A stretch of DNA of 48,856 bases from Candidatus Pacebacteria bacterium RIFOXYA1_FULL_38_18 (GTDB lineage: Bacteria > Patescibacteriota > Microgenomatia > UBA1400 > PJMF01), in NCBI GenBank assembly GCA_001787405.1, contig MFWV01000011.1:1-48856 (forward strand), given 5' to 3'. Below, piece by piece: positions 9,905 through 18,935 of the stretch. The notes below the pieces were generated by a model that saw only the letters and a list, made by a program, of their open reading frames with translations, had not been told where the DNA came from and did no database searches. A program made the translations under genes and the position numbers. Within the stretch, counting starts at the first letter, position 1; every line of letters begins with the position of its first letter.

Positions 9905-11029
9905 TTACCTCAAGAAAGTAAGCGGATTCAAAAGTGCTCCACCCTGGCGAATCTCAAAATGTAGGTGCACTCCAGTAGAGCGACCAGTAGAGCCCATCTG
10001 TCCTAGCACATCACCGCGATTGACTCTTTGGCCCACCCTCACCTGAACTACGCTCATGTGAGCATACAGTGTTACAAAACCATTGCCATGATCAATTACT
10101 ACTCGATTGCCATAACCAGAATTGTCCACCCAGCCAGCAGTGACTACTACTCCTGAATCTGCAGCCAAAATTGAGCCACCACCTCTATTCGAAATATCAA
10201 TTGCCTTATGATAAAACTGGTATCCCTGACTAATTTGTCCAGCAGTTGGCCAAATAAAGGCACCAGAAGCGGACACACTCCCTGCATCAGGAGTCAAGAT
10301 TCCTACAGCAGTTCTACCCACAGAACCCGTAGCTGTCGGTTTCACTCCCTGAGGTACCATCAAATACTGACCAATTACCAACTCAAAAGTTTCATCATTT
10401 AAAAATTCATTAAATGGATAGTCAACAATCACCTGAGTTTGAGCTTCATCAAGACCATAGCGCTTACCAATAGAATAAATAGTTTCTCCTCTGGCAACTT
10501 TGTGTCTTACTCCATCTACTGGCAAAATTTTGAGCTCTTGACCTGGTTTAATTTTGGAAGTTTCAGTCAAATTATTTTCCCAAAGAACAGTATCTACTTG
10601 TAAACCATAACGAGCTGCAATGCTGGAAAGAGTTTCTTCTTCTTCCACTACATGAATAATAATTTCTCCACCACGATATTGCTGAACTTCCTCTGCTTGA
10701 AGAGTGTAAAAATCTGGAGCATAGGCAGTAGCCGTATTCAAAATGGGACCAATTGCTCCTCGCTCTTCTTCGTTATTTTCTTGCAAAATCAGTGGACCAG
10801 CTGTAATTAACAAAAAAACTAAACCAATAGTGCCAAAATGTAAAAATGGCCGAGCGTAACGACCGCGTTTTCTATATAACAAATCAACTAAAAAATCTTT
10901 CCCCATTTCCAGTCGAGCAAACCAATTATAACCACGCAGTCGAAAATACATGCGTAAAAAAACACCGTACTCGTGCCAGTCTTCCAAAAATTGAGATTTA
11001 GTAAAAAAAGAAAAAAAACTTTTTTTCAT
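9905..11029 (-). CDS. LysM-containing M23 metallopeptidase; start ATG 11029 (MKKSFFSFF) preferred over 11050
   Basis: Two LysM-like segments (VEEEETLSSIAARYGLQVDTVLWENNL; VARGETIYSIGKRYGL) and M23 GNRVVIDHGNGFVTLYAHMS...GSTGRSTGVHLHFEIR. Confidence 0.94.
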   Translation of the reverse strand: MKKSFFSFFTKSQFLEDWHEYGVFLRMYFRLRGYNWFARLEMGKDFLVDLLYRKRGRYARPFLHFGTIGLVFLLITAGPLILQENNEEERGAIGPILNTATAYAPDFYTLQAEEVQQYRGGEIIIHVVEEEETLSSIAARYGLQVDTVLWENNLTETSKIKPGQELKILPVDGVRHKVARGETIYSIGKRYGLDEAQTQVIVDYPFNEFLNDETFELVIGQYLMVPQGVKPTATGSVGRTAVGILTPDAGSVSASGAFIWPTAGQISQGYQFYHKAIDISNRGGGSILAADSGVVVTAGWVDNSGYGNRVVIDHGNGFVTLYAHMSVVQVRVGQRVNRGDVLGQMGSTGRSTGVHLHFEIRQGGALLNPLTFLR

Positions 11030-11067
11030 AATTGGACAGTGAGAAACCATTGTACCAGGAGTGGTAA

Positions 11068-11172
11068 AATTTATGAAACTACTCGGCTAATTTGTAAAAC
11101 TACCCAACCAACTTGTGAAGCTTCCCAATCAATTCATGAAATTACTCAATCAACTTGGCCAACTTAGCCGAA
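11068..11172. repeat. Degenerate 21-bp tandem repeat, about 5 units, intergenic
   Basis: aatttatgaaactactcggct / aatttgtaaaactacccaacc / aacttgtgaagcttcccaatc / aattcatgaaattactcaatc / aacttggccaacttagccgaa at exact 21-nt phase. Confidence 0.85.
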
Positions 11173-11216
11173 TGTTTAGTCGAGACGTCAACTTTGAGAG
11201 CCCAACTTTCTGACTT

Positions 11217-12581
11217 TTACCCCGTCTTGAGACTAGCTAAAAAGTCTTTATTGGAATTGGTGCGCTTCAATTTATCGATCAGCGTCTGAGTTCGCTCATC
11301 TTTGCCAAGCATATCCAACATTCTGTGTAGAGTCATAATTGATTGATAGGTAACCGAATCAATCATTAGATCATCTCTTCTAGTACCAGAGCGTTGTACG
11401 TCAATGGCTGGATAAACACGTCGCTCGGCCAAAGAACGTTCTAGATGCACTTCTTGATTACCTGTTCCTTTAAATTCCTCATAAACCAAGTCATCCATTC
11501 TAGAACCGGTATCAACTAAAGCCGTACCCACAATCGTTAATGAGCCTGGAATTTCAAAATTTCTAGCTGCTCCAAAAAATTTCTTGGGCGGGAAAAGAGC
11601 TGCCGGATCAAAACCACCAGACAGAGTTCTACCAGATGTAGGCATGGCTAGATTGTAAGCTCGAGCCAATCTAGTAATGGAATCCAGCAAAATCAAGACG
11701 TCCCGACCACTTTCCACCAATCTTTTTGCTCGTTCCAAAGCTAACTCGGCCACTCTCACTTGATCTTGAGCTGATTCGTCAAAGTTGCTAGCTGCCACTT
11801 CACCCTTACCTTTGGTAATATCTTCTATATGACGCTTGATATCAGTCACTTCCTCTGGACGCTCTCCCACTAAGACAGCCATGACATGAATGTCTGGATT
11901 GTTCTGAGCTGCTCCAGTAGCAATGTTTTTGAGAATCGTGGTTTTACCAGCCTTGGGCGGAGAAACCAATAAACTGCGCTGACCTTTGCCGATTGGCGCT
12001 ATCATATCGATAATACGCAAAGCCAATGGTTCTTTGCCTATTTCCAACTTAATCTGCTCATCAGGATAAACAGGAGTGAGGTTACCAAATTTTTGTCGGT
12101 CTAATTTCATAAATTCACTTACTGGCTGGTCATTAACTAGCTCTACTTGTAATAAGCCCCAATAGCGCTCATTTTCTTTGGGACGACGAGCTGGACCCTC
12201 CACCACATCACCGGGACGTAAACGAAAACGGCGAATTTGAGAGTTGGAAATATAGGCATCGCGATCATCTTCAGAAAAAGAAACTCGCAAAATTCCATGT
12301 CCATCTCTGGAATTATCCAAAACACCTCTAATCATTTCTGTATCAGAATTCATTTTTCTAACTGGAGAAGCATGACGGGAATCAAAAGAATTTCTAATTG
12401 ACGAACCTGGTTCAACACTCGCTGAAGAATCAGCTGTCTCGGGAACTTCGCTTTCGGTAGAAACAGTTTTTCCAACAGAAGCAGCCTCCTTGCTTGGAGT
12501 GGTTTTTTTGACTGAGTCGGTTTCTTCTTTAGTTGAAACATTTTCAACGACTTGGTCGGCATAAATTTTGCTTTTTGGCAT
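11217..12581 (-). CDS. rho: Transcription termination factor Rho with extended N-terminal region; start ATG 12581 preferred over TTG 12590
   Basis: [40 protein letters not shown]-like [53 protein letters not shown]. Confidence 0.97.
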   Translation of the reverse strand: MPKSKIYADQVVENVSTKEETDSVKKTTPSKEAASVGKTVSTESEVPETADSSASVEPGSSIRNSFDSRHASPVRKMNSDTEMIRGVLDNSRDGHGILRVSFSEDDRDAYISNSQIRRFRLRPGDVVEGPARRPKENERYWGLLQVELVNDQPVSEFMKLDRQKFGNLTPVYPDEQIKLEIGKEPLALRIIDMIAPIGKGQRSLLVSPPKAGKTTILKNIATGAAQNNPDIHVMAVLVGERPEEVTDIKRHIEDITKGKGEVAASNFDESAQDQVRVAELALERAKRLVESGRDVLILLDSITRLARAYNLAMPTSGRTLSGGFDPAALFPPKKFFGAARNFEIPGSLTIVGTALVDTGSRMDDLVYEEFKGTGNQEVHLERSLAERRVYPAIDVQRSGTRRDDLMIDSVTYQSIMTLHRMLDMLGKDERTQTLIDKLKRTNSNKDFLASLKTG

Positions 12582-12834
12582 AAAATACAAGCCCTTTCTC
12601 GGCTTAATTGATTATTTAATTACGATTGATTGTTTAATCACTAACTTGATTGATTCTCTCTTTATTCATCCCTGATTGTGGGGTTGTAGGTTCTTAACTT
12701 GTTATCCTTAATCTTTGTCATTAATCATTTAACTACTAACTTTGTTGGAGTTGGGAAATATGCAAAAGAAAACTACATTGAGAAAACTAAGCAATATTAT
12801 ACAAGTCACTGCAAATTTGTCAAAGAAAGTCTGT

Positions 12835-13764
12835 TTACAGTTTATTCAATAAGGAATTTTCTTCAGTAGGTATTAGCCTAGCATAACGGAAAATTCGAAT
12901 AGGAGAATCTAGATGTTTGCAAGTGTAAACAATTAAATCCGCCTGGTAATCTGTAATCTCGGTTCCTTCTTCGCCAAAATATATTTCATAAACATATTTA
13001 CGTTTATCAGCAATGATTTCTACGGTATCCCCTGGTTCTAAATCTGGTAAAAGATAAAAAGAGTGATAACGCCAATAATCATTTTTCCACCACCATTTAA
13101 AACCAAAACGGTGCCCGGCAACAATTATGGGTAATTCTTGATCGCCTGGTTGACCAAAATCAGGCACCAACCATACTCCGGTTTCCAAGGCCTCATTGTA
13201 ATCTTTGGTTGCTTGTAATAAAGAACGCACGCCGATGCGAGGAATAATTAGCCAATCCCCCTCTGGTAAATTTTTATTATAAGGTGGGCGAAAATTGGTT
13301 TTTGTAGGAGTGGCTTTCCGAGCATCAATCTCCTGTTGATTGATGGTTAAATCAAAATTGCCCTGCAATTCTCCCTCTTGTTTTTGAGCTTCTTGAGGCT
13401 GGCTAGCTGCCAATAATGAACTGGGTTGATTATCAGACGATTCTGCTGATTGGGCTGAGTTGGTTTGTTGAGGCGGGAAAATAGCAAAATACCATTTTGG
13501 TCCAAACCAAACCAAACTGATTGCTAAACTGGCAATCATTATTAGATTGAGCGCTGTTTTGAGAGCTTTAGTCCAAAGTTTTTTTAGCTTTTTTACTAGT
13601 TTTTTATACCAAACGTACCATTTTCTCCCAAGTAAGCTTCTTAAATGATGTTTCTGGGACTTTTTCTGAGAACGCTTGCCCAGTTCTCCCAGCCAAAGCT
13701 GTCGAACATTTGGAAAACGAATCAGAACTGGTCGGAATGCTAGTGATGCTGAATATTCTTTCAT
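12835..13764 (-). CDS. Sortase (class E-like), N-terminal basic/TM segment
   Basis: IPRIGV, IIVAGHRFG (catalytic His), DLIVYTCKHLDSPIRIFRYARL (Cys and Arg). Confidence 0.88.
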   Translation of the reverse strand: MKEYSASLAFRPVLIRFPNVRQLWLGELGKRSQKKSQKHHLRSLLGRKWYVWYKKLVKKLKKLWTKALKTALNLIMIASLAISLVWFGPKWYFAIFPPQQTNSAQSAESSDNQPSSLLAASQPQEAQKQEGELQGNFDLTINQQEIDARKATPTKTNFRPPYNKNLPEGDWLIIPRIGVRSLLQATKDYNEALETGVWLVPDFGQPGDQELPIIVAGHRFGFKWWWKNDYWRYHSFYLLPDLEPGDTVEIIADKRKYVYEIYFGEEGTEITDYQADLIVYTCKHLDSPIRIFRYARLIPTEENSLLNKL

Positions 13765-13921
13765 ATTATAAGATGAGGGGTATTCTAGCTTATAAAAGCC
13801 AAAAACTCAATATTATGGGATTATCGATCTGGATTAATTTGCAATTAGTTAACTAAATAAGTTTAAATAATTGAATGGTTGAATAATTAAATTAAGTTAA
13901 AAAAAATTTGAAAACCTCAAA

Positions 13922-13989
13922 AAAAGCCTGAAAAATTTAAAAGCCTGAAAAATTTAAAAAACTGAAAACTTTAAAAAAGCCAAAAACCA
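13922..13989. repeat. 17-bp tandem repeat: two exact units AAAAGCCTGAAAAATTT plus two degenerate units
   Basis: 13922-13938 and 13939-13955 identical; 13956-13972 and 13973-13989 degenerate in the same phase. Confidence 0.85.
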
Positions 13990-14015
13990 GAAAAACCGCG
14001 CAAGTCTGAAAAACC

Positions 14016-14070
14016 TTGAGCACTGGGTAGAAGTTCGGCAGCCTGCCCAACCGACCGAACTTCAACTCAA
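14016..14070. other. Long interrupted inverted repeat: TTGAG...GAAGTTCGG-N16-CCGAACTTC-aa-CTCAA
   Basis: GAAGTTCGG 14030-14038 pairs with CCGAACTTC 14055-14063; outer TTGAG 14016-14020 pairs with CTCAA 14066-14070. Confidence 0.8.
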
Positions 14071-14237
14071 CGCTCGATTGTTAACCTTTTACTATGTTTT
14101 AACTATGTTTCTAAATCTCAATAATTGAACTCATTTATTATACAACCTTTACCTATTTTTATCTATTATTAATCATTAATAACCATTAATATGCTGTTTA
14201 CCTCACCCGACAAAAATGCTATCTTAAGTTTATCTTA

Positions 14238-14362
14238 TTGGGCCTAGCCCAAAAAAGAACGGCAATATTATTTGTGGTTTATCCAGCGGTAATATTGCAC
14301 TTTATCCACCTTGTTTGTAGTCTGCCTGCCATGTTTCAGACACTGCAAACAGGTGGATTTTT
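14238..14362 (+). other. Three consecutive hairpins ending in an imperfect ~20-bp stem plus T-tract; candidate structured ncRNA/terminator
   Basis: TTGGGC-CTA-GCCCAA (14238-14252); GCAATATTA (14262-14270)/TAATATTGC (14290-14298); ATCCACCTTGTTTGTAGTCTG (14304-14324)/CAGACACTGCAAACAGGTGGAT (14337-14358), then TTTTT. Confidence 0.6.
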
Positions 14363-14363
14363 A

Positions 14364-14379
14364 ATAGTTACTCAACTAT
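14364..14379. promoter_or_regulatory. Dyad ATAGTT-ACTC-AACTAT, third copy of the motif seen at 6331 and 6361
   Basis: Same two half-sites and same 4-nt spacer length as upstream of the 6416 gene. Confidence 0.6.
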
Positions 14380-14604
14380 AACTCTTTTTTTACAACTTTG
14401 TCAACCTATAGTTTTTTTAAATGTTAAAACTCAATGTCTTATAAAACTAATTTCTAGGTAAATCCAGGCTTTAAATAAAAGTTTTCAACACCAATCACTC
14501 AAAAACCCTTTTGTTTGGAAAACTTGGGAAAACTCTTTTCATTCTCCCAAACACTCTTCTTCTTTACTCTCCTAGGTGCTCTTGAGTTATACTAAATAAA
14601 CACT

Positions 14605-16788
14605 ATGACAACTCATACTTTGCTTGAGCTTCGAATCGGTCGAGATGCAGAACACACTCCAGAAACAGCGACTCAGCTTTTTTCTACTCTACCTCATTTG
14701 CACAACAATCTTTTTTATCAATTGATTGGCAAACAAGAATATTTAAGTTTTGAGATTTTTGTTCGGCGACAAGTTATTTATTTTGGAATATTTGTACCCA
14801 CTCGCCTGGAAGAATATTTGCGAGGGACGATTTTGGCTAGTTATCCAGAGGTAATGATTATTGAACCCACCTCAGATCCTCTACTAGATTTCTTTACAGA
14901 AAATGGAAAATTAATCTCTCCCAATTTGGTCAAAACCGGTAGTTTGGGATTAAATAACGCCGATTATTTGCCCATGAAGACTTATCTAGATTTCAAAGAA
15001 ATAGATCCATTAGCCTCTCTTCTAGCCTTTTTATCCAAAAGCCAACCAGATGATCTGGTGCATATTCAATATCTGGTTGATGATGAAGGAGAAAATTGGA
15101 AAAACAGAGGTTGGGGACAAATTCAAGGAAAATCTAGTGATGATAGTGCCGGCACTTATCACCGACAAAAAGCTCTTATCCAAGAAAAACTAGACAATAA
15201 AGGTTTGCGAGTTGCCATCAAAATAGCCGTTCAAAGCAGTTCCCCCTCTAGAAGTAAGTTAATTCTGGAAACGCTGGCTGCTACTTATAGCTCCATTTCC
15301 AAGAGTGAAGGCAATTCTTTGGTTTTGCGCAAAAATTACTTCAGCAAACAAATTTTTATCAAGAAAATGATGAAAAGAGTTTTCAATCAGTTTATTTGGC
15401 AAAAAATGCATCTGTCTTTAAATGAATTGGCCACCCTTTATCATCTTCCCAATAAAAAACTGGGAGTAATTCCAAATATAGCCTGGGGTAAAAACTTATT
15501 GGGCGAACCACCAGAAAATCTACCCGTAGTTGCGCACGATACTCCGGCCGAAATCAAAGACCACATCAATGTTTTTGCCGAGACTACCTTTAGAAATCGC
15601 TTGGTTAAATATGGCTTAAAACATACCGATCGCCGTCGTCACATGTATGTAATCGGAAAAACCGGTACCGGCAAATCTACTCTGCTGGCCAATATGGCTA
15701 TTAATGATCTTAAGCAAAACGAGGGACTGTGTGTTATCGATCCGCATGGCGATCTAGTCGAGATGCTTCTCAATTACATTCCCTCTCATCGAATCAATGA
15801 TGTAATTTACTTTGATCCGGCTGATCCTGAACGTACTGTGCAGATCAATCTTTTTGAAGGAGAAAACGTGGTCCATCGAGAGCTAATTGCCTCTGGTATT
15901 ATCTCTATTTTCCAAAAACTATACGGTTATTCTTGGGGTCCTAGATTGGAATATATTTTACGCAATGCCCTTCTCACTCTTCTCAAAAGTGATAATGCTA
16001 AATTATCAGACATTCTGGAATTATTGACCAATCGCAAATTTCGCGATAAATACGTTGAAAAATTGAATGATCCTATCCTCAAAGGTTTCTGGGTTGATGA
16101 ATTTAATAAAATGCAGGACCGACAAAGAACCGAAGCAATTGCTTCTATTCTCAATAAGGTGGGGCAATTTGTCTCCTCTCCTCTGGTGCGTAACGTGGTT
16201 AATGCTCAAAAAAGCTCTTTTAGTGTAGAAGAAATCATGGATAAAGGAAAAATTTTGCTAGTAAATCTTTCTCAAGGACGCCTGGGAGAAGACAATGCTG
16301 CTCTATTGGGAGCCATGATGATTACCAAAATTCAATTGGCCGCCATGAGTCGTGTGCATATTGATGAAGAAAAACGTCGTGATTTTTACTTGTATGTTGA
16401 TGAGTTCCAAAATTTTGCCACTGAGGCTTTTATCAAAATTCTCTCCGAAGCCCGCAAATATCGACTTAATTTAACTCTGGCTAATCAATATATTGCTCAA
16501 ATTCCAGAGGAAGTGCAAAAGGCCATCTTTGGTAACTGCGGAAGTATTGCTAGTTTTGTCATGGGAGCAGAAGATGCTGCTCTTTTTACCAGAGAATATG
16601 GAGAACACTACTCTCCTGAGGAGTTGGTATCTCTAGAGAGATATCAAATTATTAATAAACTATCGATTGATAATATTATTAGCCCTCCTTTTCCGGCTAT
16701 TACTCTGGGGTTGGCTAAAAGCAGTAATAATAATCGAGAAAAAGTAATTCGAGTTAGTCGAGAACGATACTCCAAAAAAAGAGAGTAA
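14605..16788 (+). CDS. VirD4/TraG-like (HerA/FtsK-superfamily) type IV secretion coupling ATPase
   Basis: MYVIGKTGTGKSTLLANMAINDL (Walker A), CVIDPHGDLVEMLLNYIP, DFYLYVDEFQNFATEAFIKILSEARKYRLNLTLANQYIAQIPEEVQKAIFGNCGSIASFVMG. Confidence 0.88.
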   Translation: MTTHTLLELRIGRDAEHTPETATQLFSTLPHLHNNLFYQLIGKQEYLSFEIFVRRQVIYFGIFVPTRLEEYLRGTILASYPEVMIIEPTSDPLLDFFTENGKLISPNLVKTGSLGLNNADYLPMKTYLDFKEIDPLASLLAFLSKSQPDDLVHIQYLVDDEGENWKNRGWGQIQGKSSDDSAGTYHRQKALIQEKLDNKGLRVAIKIAVQSSSPSRSKLILETLAATYSSISKSEGNSLVLRKNYFSKQIFIKKMMKRVFNQFIWQKMHLSLNELATLYHLPNKKLGVIPNIAWGKNLLGEPPENLPVVAHDTPAEIKDHINVFAETTFRNRLVKYGLKHTDRRRHMYVIGKTGTGKSTLLANMAINDLKQNEGLCVIDPHGDLVEMLLNYIPSHRINDVIYFDPADPERTVQINLFEGENVVHRELIASGIISIFQKLYGYSWGPRLEYILRNALLTLLKSDNAKLSDILELLTNRKFRDKYVEKLNDPILKGFWVDEFNKMQDRQRTEAIASILNKVGQFVSSPLVRNVVNAQKSSFSVEEIMDKGKILLVNLSQGRLGEDNAALLGAMMITKIQLAAMSRVHIDEEKRRDFYLYVDEFQNFATEAFIKILSEARKYRLNLTLANQYIAQIPEEVQKAIFGNCGSIASFVMGAEDAALFTREYGEHYSPEELVSLERYQIINKLSIDNIISPPFPAITLGLAKSSNNNREKVIRVSRERYSKKRE

Positions 16789-16910
16789 GTTTGAGGAAAG
16801 CTAGTTGCATAAACTAGGTTCTTGAGGAATAGATCCTTGAGAAATTGATTTTGAAGAATGGGCTCTCAGAAAATGTTTTTGATAAATAAAACAATCAATA
16901 AGGTTTTGAA

Positions 16911-18392
16911 TTAAAGTAAGTCGAGTTGTTGTAACACTTCCCTCACTGAGCGAGCATTTTCTCTGGAAATAATCTTGGTAAAACCAAGTCTCTTGGCTTC
17001 TTTTATACGTCTATCCAGAAAATTAACTTTACGAATTTCGCCCAACAATCCAACTTCTCCAATAAAAATTGTTTTTTGAGGTACTTTTTTGTTCTTTAGA
17101 GAGCTAGCTATGGCTACAGCCAATCCTAAGTCGACTGCTGGTTCTGTTACTCGGAATCCACCCGCCGCACTGAGGAATACGTCATTTGTGCCCAGTGGTA
17201 AGCGAGCGTGCTTTTGTAATACTGCACTCAAAACTTGAATGCGGGATAATTCTATGCCTCTACCCACTCTGCGAGGCATTGCTAGCTGTGAACTGGTAAC
17301 CAAAGCTTGTACTTCAATCAAAAGTGGTCGGGTGCCTTCCATAACACAAACCGTGGCACTGCCTGGTACATTAGTTTCTTGATCCTCCAAAAATAGTTCG
17401 CTGGGATTGGTTACTTCTGCCAAACCATATTCCACATGCTGAAAAACTCCCACCTCATCAGTAGCTCCAAAGCGATTTTTAAGCGCTCTAACCAATCTAA
17501 GTTGATCTGATCTTTCGCCACTAATTTCTATAACTGAATCAACAATATGTTCAAGTACCTTTGGACCGGCAATTACTCCGTCTTTCGTCACATGACCCAC
17601 TAAAAAAATAGGAATGTGTAAAGCCTTTGCCGTTTGAGCCAATCGTTCGGTACATTCACGCAACTGTCCCACACTACCACTGGCTCCGGTTAAATCAGTC
17701 GTACTCATTGCTTGGATACTATCTACTATCACCAATCTGGGTCTCTTTTTGAGAATGACCTCGATCAATTCATCAATATCTGTAGAAGTGACAAAAACCA
17801 AATCTTCCAAAAGTTGAGTTGTTTTTTTGGAATAATCAGTTTTTTTTGATTGAGTTGTTTTTGAACTAGTTTGCTGTTCTTTTGAAAGATATCTATTGAT
17901 GCGCAGGGATATTTGTCTTGGACTTTCTTCTCCTGCTATATAGAAAATCGGCCAGTGATTGTCATCCATGCCATCAACTGATTTGGTGCCGTTAACTAAT
18001 TTGGTGCCGTCAACTAATTTGGAATTGTTTTTTCTTGCTGGATTTTTTAAAAGTAAATTGGTGGCTACCTGTGTTAAAAGTGTAGATTTACCGATTCCCG
18101 GCTCCCCACCAATTAGTACTACTGCTCCCGGCACCAAACCCCCACCCAACACCCGATCTAACTCCTCAAAAGTAGTAGAAAAACGCTTTTTGCCGTCTTC
18201 TGCGAGATCCACATCTGGAAAAGATGTCAAAATTTCACCAGTTTCTCGTAATTTCATTTGTTTGCCGGGTTTCACCACCGCTTCTTCCACCAAAGTATTC
18301 CATTCTCCACATTCCGCACAGCGACCCAGCCACTTTGGATAAGTTGCTTCGCATTGTTGACACACAAATTTGGTCATGCTTTTGGACATCAA
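16911..18392 (-). CDS. radA: RadA DNA repair protein (start possibly ATG 18377)
   Basis: Zn finger CQQCEATYPKWLGRCAECGEW, GGEPGIGKSTLLTQ, HVTKDGVIAGPKVLEHIVD, KNRFGATDEVGVF, Lon-like C-terminus. Confidence 0.96.
   Translation of the reverse strand: MMSKSMTKFVCQQCEATYPKWLGRCAECGEWNTLVEEAVVKPGKQMKLRETGEILTSFPDVDLAEDGKKRFSTTFEELDRVLGGGLVPGAVVLIGGEPGIGKSTLLTQVATNLLLKNPARKNNSKLVDGTKLVNGTKSVDGMDDNHWPIFYIAGEESPRQISLRINRYLSKEQQTSSKTTQSKKTDYSKKTTQLLEDLVFVTSTDIDELIEVILKKRPRLVIVDSIQAMSTTDLTGASGSVGQLRECTERLAQTAKALHIPIFLVGHVTKDGVIAGPKVLEHIVDSVIEISGERSDQLRLVRALKNRFGATDEVGVFQHVEYGLAEVTNPSELFLEDQETNVPGSATVCVMEGTRPLLIEVQALVTSSQLAMPRRVGRGIELSRIQVLSAVLQKHARLPLGTNDVFLSAAGGFRVTEPAVDLGLAVAIASSLKNKKVPQKTIFIGEVGLLGEIRKVNFLDRRIKEAKRLGFTKIISRENARSVREVLQQLDLL
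17972..18025. repeat. 18-bp in-frame tandem repeat x3 inside radA
   Basis: catcaactgatttggtgc / cgttaactaatttggtgc / cgtcaactaatttggaat; encodes KLVDGT-KLVNGT-KSVDGM. Confidence 0.9.
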
Positions 18393-18458
18393 TCAATCTC
18401 TCTTTAATTTATACTTCCATTTATAACTTACTCCACTTACCCAACTCCAAGTGTAACA

Positions 18459-18935
18459 CTACTTTTTCTGATCACCAATCAATCTTGTTGAAGAAACTAT
18501 TGGATTGTATTGATAGACTATCCGCAATTCGCCACCAATCAAACCCATTGCTCTCGCTTTTTCTTGAAGATGTTTGGTGTGTGACGAAACGGCCAAAATA
18601 TTTGGTTGTAAAGTTTTAATTAACTCTTCGTGTTGACTGGGTAATTGAAAATTTTCTGGCAAAATAAAGACTGCATCAGCAATTCTCCAGGCCTCCAGCT
18701 TGCTTTTTCTGGCTTCCTGACTATTGATTGGTCGATCGGCTCCTTTGATCGCTTTTACACGCCGATCAGACTCAATGCCCACCAACAACACATCTCCTGT
18801 CTTTTGAGCTGCTTGTAAAAAATGGCGATGTTCTTTGTGTAATACGTCAAAAACACCAGTAACCAAAACCAAGATTTTTCCTTTTTCTCTGGTATCTTTG
18901 GCTCGTTGAATTAAATGTGGAGGAAGGTTGATCAT
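18459..18935 (-). CDS. Cytidylyltransferase-like nucleotidyltransferase (RfaE-C/TagD fold); start ATG 18935 preferred (ATGA overlap with upstream gene)
   Basis: LVTGVFDVLHKEHRHFLQAAQKTGDVLLVGIESD; the stop of the upstream gene (TGA 18934-18932) overlaps the ATG. Confidence 0.85.
   Translation of the reverse strand: MINLPPHLIQRAKDTREKGKILVLVTGVFDVLHKEHRHFLQAAQKTGDVLLVGIESDRRVKAIKGADRPINSQEARKSKLEAWRIADAVFILPENFQLPSQHEELIKTLQPNILAVSSHTKHLQEKARAMGLIGGELRIVYQYNPIVSSTRLIGDQKK

Noticed and set aside
10973-11167. 64-aa ORF with 7-residue periodicity (KIYETTRLICKTTQPTCEASQSIHEITQST)
   Set aside because: It is the 21-bp intergenic tandem repeat read in frame; it starts inside the M23 gene and has no start signal.
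14238-14252. TTGGGC-CTA-GCCCAA considered as an intrinsic terminator
   Set aside because: No T-tract follows on the plus strand (A-run instead), and on the minus strand the T-run is upstream of the stem; kept only as part of the structured region.
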